This document shows positions 1 to 11,979 of a DNA stretch of 64,000 nucleotides, piece by piece. A program made the position numbers and the translations under genes. Source of the DNA: Piscicola geometra. Lineage: Eukaryota; Annelida; Clitellata; Hirudinida; Piscicolidae. The DNA lies in the NCBI GenBank assembly GCA_943735955.1, contig OX030962.1, forward strand, positions 2,399,610 through 2,463,609. Direction: 5' to 3'. The notes under the pieces were generated by a model. It had not been told where the DNA came from. It worked only from the letters and a program-made list of their open reading frames with translations, and did no database searches. Each line of letters opens with the position of its first letter. The first letter of the stretch is position 1.

Positions 1-675
1 TAAAAAAATCATTAATAATGTTTTAAAAGTTATTTAAGTTTTTTTGTGGTATTTTTCGCCCCCTCTCCACATCGCGAACACATTACTTTTTTTGCATTTA
101 AGCACGAAAGTCACAAATTTAAATTACTCCGGCGAAATAATAAAACTCAATAGCGACATAGACACTAAAGCATAGTCGGCACAACACCGTCTGGTAATTA
201 TTGGCCACCAGGGAAGGATTTTGACCCGCATTTTGAAAAAGAAGATCGTAATTTGATTTGATTTTAATTTTTACACCGCTATGTTCGTCTCTCGGATTTG
301 CTACATTTTGTGTTTTATTCTTTTCAATTCTAGTTTTTGAATTTAATAATAAAATTCATTTAATTATTTTTTCGAACAAGAAAAAACTTATAATTTAATT
401 TGGTTCACATTTAAAAATGAAAAATTACAAATGAGTTTTCGTGAATATTCAAAAAAAATTAAGACACAAAAAAAGTAAATAATTTTAATAGAAAAATGAA
501 AAACATTACAAATTATTTCAAGAGGTAAAAACAAACAAAGAAGTGAGAGGCGATAGAAAAAAGTTTTTTGCAAAATTATTTGTTTGAATTTTGAGTGAAG
601 CTCCTTCAGTGTGAGCAAACAATCAAAGGCAGTAGGAAGGGACAAAGTGAAAGCTTTTCTTTATATATCACTGCC
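1..675. other. AT-rich noncoding stretch
   Basis: No exon, RNA gene or mobile element is supported. Only short A/T-dominated open frames occur, and none has recognisable protein character. Confidence 0.6.
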
Positions 676-1428
676 TCGATGGTTGGATGGATGGATGGAT
701 GGATGGATGGATGGATGGATGGATGGATGGATGGATGGATGGATGGATGGATGGTTGGATGGATGGATGGATGGATGGATGGATGGATGGTTGGATGGAT
801 GGTTGGATGGATGGTTGGATGGATGGTTGGATGGATGGTTGGATGGATGGTTGGATGAATGGTTGGATGGATGGTTGGATGGATGGTTGGATGGATGGTT
901 GGATGGATGGTTGGATGGATGGTTGGATGGATGGTTGGATGGATGGTTGGATGGATGGATGGATGGATGGATGGATGGATGGATGGATGGATGGATGGTT
1001 GGATGGATGGATGGATGGATGGATGGATGGATGGATGGATGGTTGGATGGATGGTTGGATGGATGGTTGGATGGATGGTTGGATGGATGGTTGGATGGAT
1101 GGTTGGATGAATGGTTGGATGGATGGTTGGATGGATGGTTGGATGGATGGTTGGATGGATGGTTGGATGGATGGTTGGATGGATGGTTGGATGGATGGTT
1201 GGATGGATGGTTGGATAGATGGTTGGATGGATGGTTGGATGGATGGTTGGATGGATGGTTGGATGGATGGATGGTTGGATGGATGGTTGGATGGATGGTT
1301 GGATGGACGGTTGGATGGATGGTTGGATGGATGGATGGTTGGATGGATGGTTGGATGGACGGATGGTTGGATGGATGGTTGGATGGACAGTTGGATGGAT
1401 GGTTGGATGGAAGGTTGGATGGATACAT
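676..1428. repeat. GGAT tetranucleotide satellite with 12-bp higher-order unit
   Basis: About 750 bp of tandem GGAT. Long parts are organised as a 12-bp unit (GGATGGATGGTT) and others are pure GGAT. Because 12 is a multiple of 3, all frames stay open on both strands and give Trp-Met-Asp-Gly or Pro-Ser-Asn-His style peptides; these are artefacts. A rare variant, GGATGAAT, occurs near 853 and again 252 bp later near 1105, showing that a block of 21 units was copied inside the array. Confidence 0.97.
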
Positions 1429-4400
1429 TTTGTTGGTTAATATTTGTTGGTTTTACTTTTCAAACGCTTTTAGCCTCAAAATTCAAATAAATTATAGATC
1501 TTGAAATTAGATTTATAATTGTGTTATAAAGTCTTTTTATGTCAAATTAAAGATAAGTTTCTGAGTAAAAAGTTTAAATGACTTTGTAAAAAAAACTTTT
1601 CAAGTTATATATAAATAAATTCAAATGTAATTTAATATTTATTAAAAACAACTTAAAGTAATTTATTATTTCTTTAAATAAATTAAATTTTTGCTTTTTC
1701 TATTCTTAAATTTGTTTTTACGCCACCGAATGTTGTCTTCTCGTAAAATAAATTAAACGAACGCATGTGACAATTCAGGAGGATTCCAAGACTCAAACGT
1801 AGTTCTGGGATTTAAATTTAATTCCTAGTCTAGAGCTGCAAATTTAATTTATATTGTTCTTAATGAAAGTGAAAGAGTGTGTCTGTGTTTTTTGCTATTT
1901 AATTGTTAAAGTGCTTCTAGATTTACGGTTGAAGGTTTTCAAGTTGTGATCTTAAAATAAAACTAATAATATTTAAACATATTTATTTTTGACAAAAATA
2001 TTAAAATATACTAATTTTTTCAAAATAAATTTACCATCCTTCCCCATCCTCCACTCATCCATCACTTCTCAAAATCACAGAAGCATGAACAACTGAGTGT
2101 CAGATATGAGCTAAACCAATCTTATTATTCAATTAATGTCCCATCTTATGTTTTTATGTTTGTTCGTTTGTGTGCATGTTTTATTATTGTTTTTAATGTT
2201 TTTCAGAATTGTTTTGGGTCCCTTTGTATATTATTTAATTTAAATCTTGTATCAAATGAAACTTCAAAAACTAAACAGAGAATAAAGGAAAAGTTCTGCT
2301 TCCAGTTTATAGAATTTTTCTCATTTGAAAAAAATCAAATTTACGAAAACTTCAAGTTTCCACAACAAATCTGAACAGGATTTCGCTGGAATAAATATAA
2401 AAAAGCAGTATTCGAAACTTGTAAACTTTCTTGTGAAGTTTAGTTTTTTCGTTTCAAGCAAACAAAATTTGGTTTTCTTGCGTGTATTTTTTTGTGTGTG
2501 TGTATGTGTCAATAGGTTTTTCGTTTGTATGTTGAGTTGATTTATACGCGATAGGAATTATGATTTATATGTTTATGCGGGAGCTGCAGACGCTTTTATA
2601 AACTCGAGTTTAATGAGGTATTTGTAACAACAGCAGCAGTGAGTTGGAAAAAACAACCTGCCTAATAAAGCATTAAAGGGTCTACTGACTTGTGAAAAAG
2701 CATTAAACGTTTTTTAATGTCTATTTAACTTTTATTCTTAAAAGGATAAAAATAGTTTTTATAAAAATGTGAATATTGTTCAAAGTTTTGAAATTAATTT
2801 TTGTTTCAAAACGCAGTTTCAAGCATTGAAACAATGTCTCAATGAGTGCAAGACACAATAGCAATCAGCATCATCATCAGTATCTTATGTATCATCTTTC
2901 TCTTTTTAAATTTTAACTAGCACTAAAATTTTATCACATACATCATTGCAATGATTGAAATCCATTTTTTCAAGTCTCCTTCTTAATTTTTTATATATAA
3001 ATAATTTCACTATTTTTTAAACTTTAAGTTTATATTCATCATTGACTGCAGACTTTAGTTTCAATTATCAAATTCCTACTTGTAAATTGCATTTGCTCTA
3101 TTTTTATATCAAGTTTTGTTCAAATAACAGCTAGTAAAATATGGAAGATATATTTACATTCCAAACAAAAATAGCATCAACAAAAAGATTTTTGTGTAAA
3201 TTATCTTCGTGTTAAAGGTATTCGATTGCTTATAAAACGTGAGTGTTTGTTTTTCTTATTCATTAGAATAATAATTATTCATTTCAAATCTATCGCAATA
3301 ATATTCAAGTTTATTTTCACTTAATCTCAAACTAGAAAAACACCTTCGACTAAGAAATTAAAACTGGGTGAAATTAACAGACACAAAAAAGAGAAAATCA
3401 TTTAACTAAAATATATTAAAATATTTTACAATTTAAACAAAAAAACCGAAAATAAAAACATACAAACATACAACGGAGGAGCTATCTTGTTCCTTATCTT
3501 ATCGTCTTCTTAACAATCTTATGCAATTCTACATGATATACATCAACTCATCCTCTACAACCTCACAGGCAGACAAACTCACACACACAAACATACCTTC
3601 AAGCTTTTTCATGAGTTTCATAGATACAAATATATTTACACACTAGTTATATCAGGTTATAAAGATATAAGAGAATCTTGTAAATGATCATTTGATGGAG
3701 ATGCCGGGTAATAAAATGGAGACATGATGGCATGGTCAGATAAGGTTTGATGTTTTAAGAAGGGTTTAGTCTTAAATGTTTTGAAGTGGATGTTTTTTTG
3801 TTCTTAATCTTTCAGTTTTTTCATAGTTTTCCCATTTTAGTTTTGTTGATTAATTTTTGCTGTTGTTATTTTTACAGGTTTATATTTTAGTTTTTTTTAA
3901 TAGTTTTTGCTGTTGTTTTTTTACACGTTTATATTTTAGTTTTTCTTAAAATAATTTTTATCTGATTATGGTAAACACAATTATAAGGCAAAGTAAACTG
4001 AACAAATAAAATAATGAAATTGTTATTAAACCAAAACCAAAAACAAATGTAAGTTTTGACACATCAAAAATAAAATAAAATAAAAATGACCTTCCACACA
4101 GAGCTCTATGGCATTAAAACAGAAGGTGAGAAAAGTGGATTTAAACTGAAAAATTAATGAGTTTATCTTCTTAAAATGCCACTTTCCATTCACTCCATTA
4201 ATTCAAAGAAGCCTTTCCTGTTTTGTTGAGTTTTTTAATAGTAATTCTTTTTTAATATAATCTTTTTAATATAAAAATTATTTTTATTTTATTATAATAA
4301 TAAAAATAATAATAGGTTTATTTTAAAAAAGTTTCCAAATAAAAAATCATTCATGTAGTAGATTTCATATTCCAATAAAGATAAAATAATAACAAGAAAG

Positions 4401-5460
4401 GATGCAAAAGCAGCAAAAATATCACAAGTTGAACAGCTAAATTATTTACTTTCTCTATAAAAAAGCTTATTCATAGAGTTCTCTTTTAAACCGAATACTC
4501 ATAAAATTAAAGTTGTTTTGAAGCGGATCTTGATAAAAGCATTAACTATAAATAAAAAGCAAAAAAAGTACACAAAAATGTTACTGAATGATACACAAGA
4601 TTGCTATTTACGAAACGATTTAATTTTTTTCACAACTTATTATTTAATTTTTTTCAGTTATAGTCTTATTTTATCAAAAATAGTATTTTATTTTGTTTCT
4701 ATTGCTCGTATATAATAAGCTTAATCGCTTAAGTGCAAGATCAAAAGTTTAAAAATTAGTTTTTATTGCAAAAAGGTTTGATAAATAACTTAATAACAAA
4801 ATTTTCTTTCTAAATATTTCAAAATAAACATTTGTAGATTATTATTTTGAAGGTGACGATGAGTGAGGAATTTCAAAAACCTTTAAACTCTTCTATCTCT
4901 TACACACTCTTGATTATAAAATCATCTCTTGTTGTTTTGTCTATTAAGAGCGAATATAAATTAAATATCTAAAAGCACTTAGTTTTTTGTAGAAAAGAAA
5001 ATTTCACATAATTTTAAAGTTAGTTTATTCTATTGAAAAAGTTCACAGCTTCATAAAAATTAATTGCAGCTATAACGTTTCATATTTACCTCTGAAGTTA
5101 TCTGTTTTTGTGCTTCCAATGAAACAAAGTTTGCAATTTCCATTTTTATGTATTTATACAGAATTGTTATTTTTAATATCTTCTGAGTACATTCATACAA
5201 ATACTTCAGAAAAACAAAATAAATTCCAGGAAAGATTATTTCAAATACGAATCAATTATGAAGCATACATTATGTGAAGTTCAAATCGATTCTTTTGATT
5301 TCTATGAAACTAAGTCAATAGTGACTGGAAACAATGGAAAACTCAGAAATACAAATCAATTTGAACAATTATGAGAAAAATACTTTTTTTTATAGAATAA
5401 CTTTAAAATATACTCCCTATCAACCATTCAAAAACAATTTAAAAAGTCTATTTTTTTTCG
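1429..5460. other. AT-rich noncoding stretch
   Basis: About 4 kb with no supported gene. Apart from the short duplication at 3852-3946, I see only A/T-rich sequence and small unsupported open frames such as 2156-2374 and 4518-4715. Confidence 0.55.
3852..3946. repeat. Short tandem duplication, about 51-bp period
   Basis: Two adjacent copies share TTTTTGCTGTTGTT, then a T-run, then ACAGG or ACACG, then TTTATATTTTAGTTTTT. They start near 3852 and 3903. Each copy resembles a polypyrimidine tract plus 3' splice site, but no exon follows. Confidence 0.75.
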
Positions 5461-5465
5461 ATATC

Positions 5466-5515
5466 AAATTGGAGCGGGTGGTCGTGGGCTCGAATCATAC
5501 ATATCTTACATTTTT
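5466..5515 (+). repeat. Possible tRNA-derived SINE remnant beside the CA array
   Basis: The string GGTCGTGGGCTCGAATC at about 5479-5497 resembles the variable loop, T stem and T loop of a tRNA (B box consensus GGTTCGANTCC). The 3' half of the stem (ATCATA) does not pair as a functional T arm would, and no full cloverleaf can be drawn. It lies about 100 bp upstream of a long CA array, the kind of tail some SINEs carry. A chance B-box match is a real alternative. Confidence 0.2.
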
Positions 5516-5584
5516 CGGAGGGAAGATGGGCGCTAGCAAGAGAAACTCAAACCCTGTGAACAGAAATTATGAAAAAATCGTATT

Positions 5585-5900
<316 letters not shown>

Positions 5901-6700
5901 ACACACTACAATCCAGAATGATTTAATAATACTTTAATTTATATGGAGGCCCAATGCTCTAACCAATTGTGAAGCATTCTTGAATGTAAGGAAAATTGTA
6001 TGTATTTTTATTCTACAAAATATTTCTATGTGTACAAAAATATATAATGTCTGAAATCCCTGTTAATAAAATGGTTTAAAAAGATAAAAGCTGACAAAAT
6101 TATTTAAATACAAAACAAATTTCTTAAAAAAACATAATAGAAGAATACTAAACTAAACAGCAATAAAGACATACATTCAAGGATACATACAAATATAGAC
6201 GGAGCGAAAGATCATTTTGAAAGAGGTGTGTTAGAAGTTTTCGCTTGATTGTCTTCAATTGAATAAAGTTGCTTAAAGTGATGCAAGAAATATCATTTTG
6301 CAAATTCATATAGATATATATACAGAGCTATATAAAAATATGTGCAATTTCAGAGATATAGAACTCACAATACATTATAAAGCAAGTCTTTTCAACTCAT
6401 TCAAGCATATGTAGTTTCATTTCTAGATGTAGATACATATATATGGGAGTATGCGTGGGTATATAAATTAGGATAGATGAGTGGATAGCATATGAGGTTA
6501 ATAAACGACTGGAGTCATTGCTCGACGTAGACGAGGTATTAACAAGTCAAGTCTGTGTTTTTTTCGAGGAGATTTAAAGAGATATTTGTTGTTTAAAGTA
6601 AAGCTTTATACTAAAGTTTTAGTTTTTAAATCACAGTTTTATTAACTGTTATATAACCACTTGCTTTGATATTGTTCTGTGATCTTGTGAAGCCCACTTA
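5901..6700. other. AT-rich noncoding stretch
   Basis: No gene is supported here. ATA-rich runs occur around 6300-6450. Confidence 0.5.
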
Positions 6701-6762
6701 CTTTGAAGCTCTTGCTTGTAGCTACAAATACAATTGAAAAAGCTTATCTAACGCCTTTTCCA

Positions 6763-6770
6763 TATAAAAG
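6763..6770 (+). promoter_or_regulatory. TATA-like element, candidate promoter of the microprotein gene
   Basis: TATAAAAG occurs in a locally less A/T-rich stretch about 250 bp upstream of the ATG at 7021. If functional, transcription would begin near 6795 and give a leader of roughly 225 nt. TATA-like strings are expected by chance in DNA this A/T-rich, so this is only a candidate. Confidence 0.25.
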
Positions 6771-7020
6771 TTTGGCGCTTGTCAAAGGTGTGAAGACGAT
6801 TGCTGGTGGAGGTGTTAAGACGAGAGTAATCGACACATCGAAGAGTCTTGGAAAAGTCTCAAACAATAAAGATTATATAATATCAACGGCTAAATGACTG
6901 GTTATATCACAAATTAGTCTTGAAGTAAAAGAGATAATTCATCAAATGTTTCGACTTGGTAGTACCTAGTTCATTTGTTGATGGTCAAAAGAACTTTTTT
7001 CAAACATTTTGATTTTCACT

Positions 7021-7351
7021 ATGACTCCAAGTAGCGGTAAGAATATTTTAGTTTTAATTTATATTTTGAATTAATCATTCTTTAAAAAAATATTTTTTAA
7101 AGTATCTTGATATTTGAAGTTACTTGATTAGTAAGATCACCATATATTTTTAATTTTTATTCCTTAATATATTTATTCTATAATATGAAAAAATTATTTC
7201 TATTTTTTTTATTATTTATTTTATGGTATTTTAATGTATTGGTTTAAATTTTTTGATCTGTAAAGCGATAACCTTAGGGGGCAGAAAAGTCTTTTGTTGC
7301 TTCTAGAGTGGTGCGGGAAGTAGTAGTCGTGCTAGTAGTATTAGTAGTAGC

Positions 7352-7418
<67 letters not shown>

Positions 7419-8321
7419 ATATTTTTGGTTTTATTTACAGAATAAGTCGAAGTTTCAAGACTGATTGTTTTTTAAATATAAAAACTATGTATAAGGTCAT
7501 TAATTTTTCCCCTTGTTTAATATAAGTTTAACATAAGCATTCTCAATCGCTTCTATATAAAAAAGCAATTTAAGAGCAATGGACTTAAAGTATCGTCACT
7601 TTCATTCACTTGTGTCTTCACAGTTTTGTGGTTCTTGAGGTTTTCAATTATCATTGCATTTTCAAAATGGTTGTACCTTTTGTAGCAGCAATAGTTGAAT
7701 GCAATTACTGAGAAATGGTAAAATTGAATTTTTGAATAATGTTATTAATTATAAATTCTAAAATATTCGAATACTTATCGTTCTAGTGGCAGTGTTCATT
7801 TAAAATCAAAAGTTTTGAAGATTGCAATTTGAGATTAATTCTAATTAGATAATCATTTTGAAATGTTACTGTCAATTCTTTAAGCATCAGTCAAATTCAA
7901 CTATTTTTTCGATTCATACGATTTCTAAGTTTTTAAGTTTTTAGTAATAACCACCAATTTCTTTTTATCGTTGTTTGTACATATTTAATAATTTTAATTA
8001 TCTAAAAAATTTTCCGATTAAATATACTGAATTAAATTACATTTTTCCAATTGTTAAAAATAAATTTAATAATATATCACATCCCTTTCATTTGACCCCA
8101 CTCTACAACCTGTCATTTATTCTAATCCTCTAATTTAATCGTCTGCAACAACTCTAGGCCATCAGAGCTCTTCTGAAGCTCCAACCAAACCTGCCACTTC
8201 ATCTTCTATTAATCTTATAATTGCTCGTAGTGTACTACACCTCTCCCAAGATGCCCCGTTCACCGCCAAGAATACCCCTTCTTGGTACCTACGTCGATTG
8301 TTCAATTTGAGTTCCTCTTAA
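7021..8321 (+). CDS. Candidate two-exon microprotein, 59 residues, unknown function
   Basis: Exon 1 is 7021-7036 (ATG, six codons begun) and is followed by a strong donor, GTAAGA. Exon 2 is 8158-8321, preceded by a pyrimidine-containing acceptor ending CTCTAG. The exons join in phase 1 with no stop and end at TAA 8319-8321. The product begins MTPSSG, continues with a Ser/Thr/Pro-rich stretch, then a more ordered tail containing NLIIARSVLHLSQDAPF and SWYLRRLFNLSSS. It has no signal peptide and no membrane segment. The intron contains an AGT microsatellite. I do not recognise the family. Support is the phase match, the strong donor and the non-random composition of exon 2; against it are the small size and lack of homology. 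It could also be one end of a longer transcript. Confidence 0.4.
7318..7418. repeat. (AGT)n trinucleotide microsatellite
   Basis: About 100 bp of AGT/TAG repeats with a few interruptions (CAG, ATT, TCG) near the left end, inside the proposed intron 7037-8157. Confidence 0.95.
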
Positions 8322-11300
8322 AGCCAGCAGCGCTCTTTTGTTTTGTATTCTCTTTTAATTTATACATTTTTATATGATTATTTTGTTTTAATTGTGAATA
8401 GATAACTTTGTATTATTGGATATATATGAATATCACGTGCTTGATCATTTAAATAATTATAGATTTAAGACTTGTTCAATGAGAACAATTTGAAAGAGAT
8501 TTATTAATAGTGCTGAGGGTTATTGAGTGGAATTTTAACAACATGAATTCAAATAATAAGAGAAATAAAAAAAATAAAGTTTTTTTTAATATTGAAAAAC
8601 AGCAGAAATAAAACTTCAGACTTCAACAGCATTTAAAAGAAAAGTAGAAAAACAAACAACTCTATTTTAGTTTAAATACCTGAGAGCATTTAAAAACACC
8701 TTAGACAAAAACACCTTTGTCATCTACTTACAAGCACTTTCACCAAGCAAGGCACCTTTACACAAACTGTCAAAGCGTCAGTTTGTCTGAACAACCTCAA
8801 TTTAAATCCAAACAGTTGCTCTTTTAGTTTTCAGTGATTCAAATTGGATTGCTTTCGTCAGCTTGACGTTTTTATCTAGAAAGTATTTAACTGATAGTTC
8901 CACTATTTTATTGATTATTTTATTAGAAAACGTATTTTATGTTTGCATTGCATATCCCTTAGCAATCATCGGCGATATCGACATTTAAACACTCATTCTT
9001 ATCTTGTCTAAGCTCACAATTGTTGTAGTGCTAAATCCTTAATGTTTTAAATCATTTTTATAAATCATTTCAAAATATTTTCCTATAAAAAGATGAATCA
9101 GTGCATTGTACCGAAGATAACTCTTATTCTCTTTTAGGTTTGAGCATTGCTATTGGCCTGTTGTATTGTCATAATACTCTTTAATGAACAAAACAATAAT
9201 TTTAAATACATTGATATTAATATAAGATAAATTTAGATCCAAATTCTCAATGCCTCAAATTACATTTTTGTATAGGTTTAATTTTCCAGAAAGATTTTGA
9301 TTAATAATAAACTATTCGAGAAATAATTCCGCAATATACGTAGTGAAAAATGTTTTATAAATTGATATTCTCCCATATTTGATATCTATCGTCTGTAATT
9401 TGACCTCGCAAATTTGAAATTTGCTTTGAAAAAATATTTTACTATGTAAATATGTAAAATAGCTGCATACTTTGAAAGTTTAACGAATTGAAATCTGTAA
9501 TAGAATACATAATTAAATATTTTCTACAAACAACAGGAAATCAATAATATTGATTTTTTGTTATTTCAGAATTTTATTTTATTTCATAATTTTTAATCGT
9601 GATTAGAATATCTGGCCTTTTATCTGTCGACCTTACATAGAATCTATATTGTCAGTTTTTATATCATCGTAATTTATTTTCAACGGTATATTTATAATAA
9701 AAATGTATCTCAATAATAGGGTCATTGTTAAAAGGTAATTATAATTTCGAATCGATCCAATTTAAAAACAATATAGCGTTTAGGAAGCGATGACTACAAT
9801 GTTTGCTCATCCGTCTATTAATTTTTTTATAAATTTTTTTCTTTTTTCTTTATCTTTCCATCATTTATTTTTTATTTTATGCCAATTTTTATGAAATTAT
9901 CATAGTGATGCCATTTTCAACATCTTGATATTCTTTTTTTCATTCATTCATTTTATTCATTTATTTTGACCACACTTTTCAAATCCATGCAGATCTATTT
10001 GTCAATCTTTTCAAACCATTATCCATCAATCCATTCATAAAACAGATCGTGAAATAGTCACCATTTTAAAACATTATTTGCATACTTAAAGAATTTATCT
10101 CTCCATATTCATTTTATGTGTTTTTGTGTTAATGATAAGTCATTCATTCATCTTCTATCTATCAATCCTTAAGTTTATTTTGTTTTTCATCTATAGACCT
10201 TTCTAATTATCCATAAGTATTTTTAGGTAATAATGATGATGATGATCCCAAACATACCTTATTAAATATTTTAATTAATTTCAATTTTTTTTGAATCTTT
10301 AATCGACTAGTAACCCAATACCGACAACTAGCTGCTTTTAATTGAAATTTTAAATAATCAATTTTACCGATTCTTGTCTGCGTTGTTATTAGTATATTTT
10401 ATTTCATAAATAATAAAGCAACATTTTATTTTGGCTATTTATTAAAATTTTTATTGATCTAAAACTTTATATTCATTTACAAGACCATATTGTAACTTTT
10501 ATTAAATACTTTTCGTCTTTTTAACCTATGATAACTATGATAACTCATACTCAAAAGTTATAACACAATGAGTTTCAAAATGTGTTAATGACAAAATAAT
10601 GTATTATTTAAGTACAAATAATTGAATTTAAAATATTATATAAATATTTTATAATATTTCGCGGAAAACTGTAAAATTAATTTCTGCAACCCACCTTGTC
10701 TACATTAATTCCAGTGTTTTTTATTATACTAATTAATATTTTCATCAATTTATTGTATAAATAGTTTCATATGTGGGCCTAAACCTTATTTTATTGTCAC
10801 AACTTGCTCTGAAACATCTATCAAGGCATAGTTATACTGATCTACCGTGTCATAGAGTTAAGTGAAGGTCCACTTTTAGTGCAAAATTAAATTTCATGGT
10901 TCATTTTCTAGCGCTTAAAAATCAGGCATATTTCATCTGATGATTTTTTTAGTTTACGATGCTTCCAGGCACGATGTTCCCCCGAGTTACGATCAGCATT
11001 CAAGTCTTATTATATTTTCATGCAGCGAAATCGAATTAAGGCTGCGCAGCATTTGTGTTTGTGCATTTAAATAGATGCCAAACGAGATTAAAATTCAATT
11101 AAAACTCCTTTTAAAATCTGGACCCTTGTGCGCCTTGATGTATTGCTCGGTGTTATTTGTTATCTGCTTAGCTGTTTGTCTCGTGACCCTATGCATTAGT
11201 TGTGTGTGCATCTCCACCCTGAAACACAATGTAGTTAGAAATTAACTATCGATTCTTTTTCAAATTTGTTTTATGGATTTTTGAGATACCATGAACTAAG

Positions 11301-11420
11301 TTTTTTCGCGAGGTTTTACGAATATTTTGACAGCATTGTGTCTTAATTTAATTTTGAGGCCGATACATTAAGCTGAGATTCAATTCAATTAGATTTAAAT
11401 AATTTTCCAATTATTCAGCT
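8322..11420. other. AT-rich noncoding stretch
   Basis: No coding exon or RNA gene is supported. CATT/ATTC-rich low-complexity sequence occurs around 9950-10200. Confidence 0.5.
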
Positions 11421-11424
11421 CTAG

Positions 11425-11514
11425 GAGTTGTAGTCGTAGTAGTCGTAGCAGCAGTAGTAGTAGTAGCAGCAGTAGTAGTAGTAGTAGTAGTAGTTGAAGT
11501 AGTAGTAGTAGTAT

Positions 11515-11595
<81 letters not shown>

Positions 11596-11615
11596 CAGCA
11601 GTAGTAGTAGCAGAG
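11425..11615. repeat. (AGT)n trinucleotide microsatellite
   Basis: About 190 bp of AGT/TAG units interrupted by CAG, TCG, ATT and TGA variants. Poly-Leu and poly-Thr open frames on the minus strand here are repeat artefacts. Confidence 0.96.
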
Positions 11616-11827
11616 AAGTAATAATGGAAACACACAAATAGAAATTCCAAACAACTTATAGAAGCTTTAGTTGATAACAAATCTCATTGATGTGAATGTC
11701 TTAAGCCATCTTTCTCTGCTCTTCAGATGCCATTCTTTTGCATGAGTAGCCACCGATTGCTAAGTAATTGAACTGTGACATGAATTAAATGCAACAATAA
11801 TATTGGTTGGTTGGTAAAATTTAACTT

Positions 11828-11976
11828 TTAGAGCTGTTCAAACGATTAAAATTTACCTTAAAATTAATCGTATGATTAAAAATGTTAATGAAAATTTATC
11901 TAACGATAAAAAATTTCAAGCAAACTTAATTGATCGATTAAAAATTTTAATCGAAGTTTAATCGTGTTTTAATCGC
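11828..11976. repeat. Cluster of TTTAATCG/CGATTAAA motifs with a perfect palindrome
   Basis: CGATTAAA-type and TTTAATCG-type strings recur in both orientations, including a perfect 19-nt palindrome, CGATTAAAAATTTTAATCG, at 11935-11953. The left flank reads GAGCTGTTCAAACGATTAAA. Reiterated ATCGATTAA motifs like this are typical of subterminal regions of hAT-type non-autonomous transposons in animal genomes. No terminal inverted repeats or target-site duplications were identified, so the assignment is inference; a homeodomain binding cluster is an alternative. Confidence 0.35.
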
Positions 11977-11979
11977 AAT

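Noticed and set aside
595..1504. Long open frames of Trp-Met-Asp-Gly and Pro-Ser-Asn-His repeats
   Set aside because: They are translations of the GGAT satellite, whose 12-bp unit keeps every frame open.
6703..6897. 64-codon open frame upstream of the microprotein ATG
   Set aside because: It starts at a non-ATG codon, overlaps the TATA-like element and has no domain. It is better read as leader or promoter sequence.
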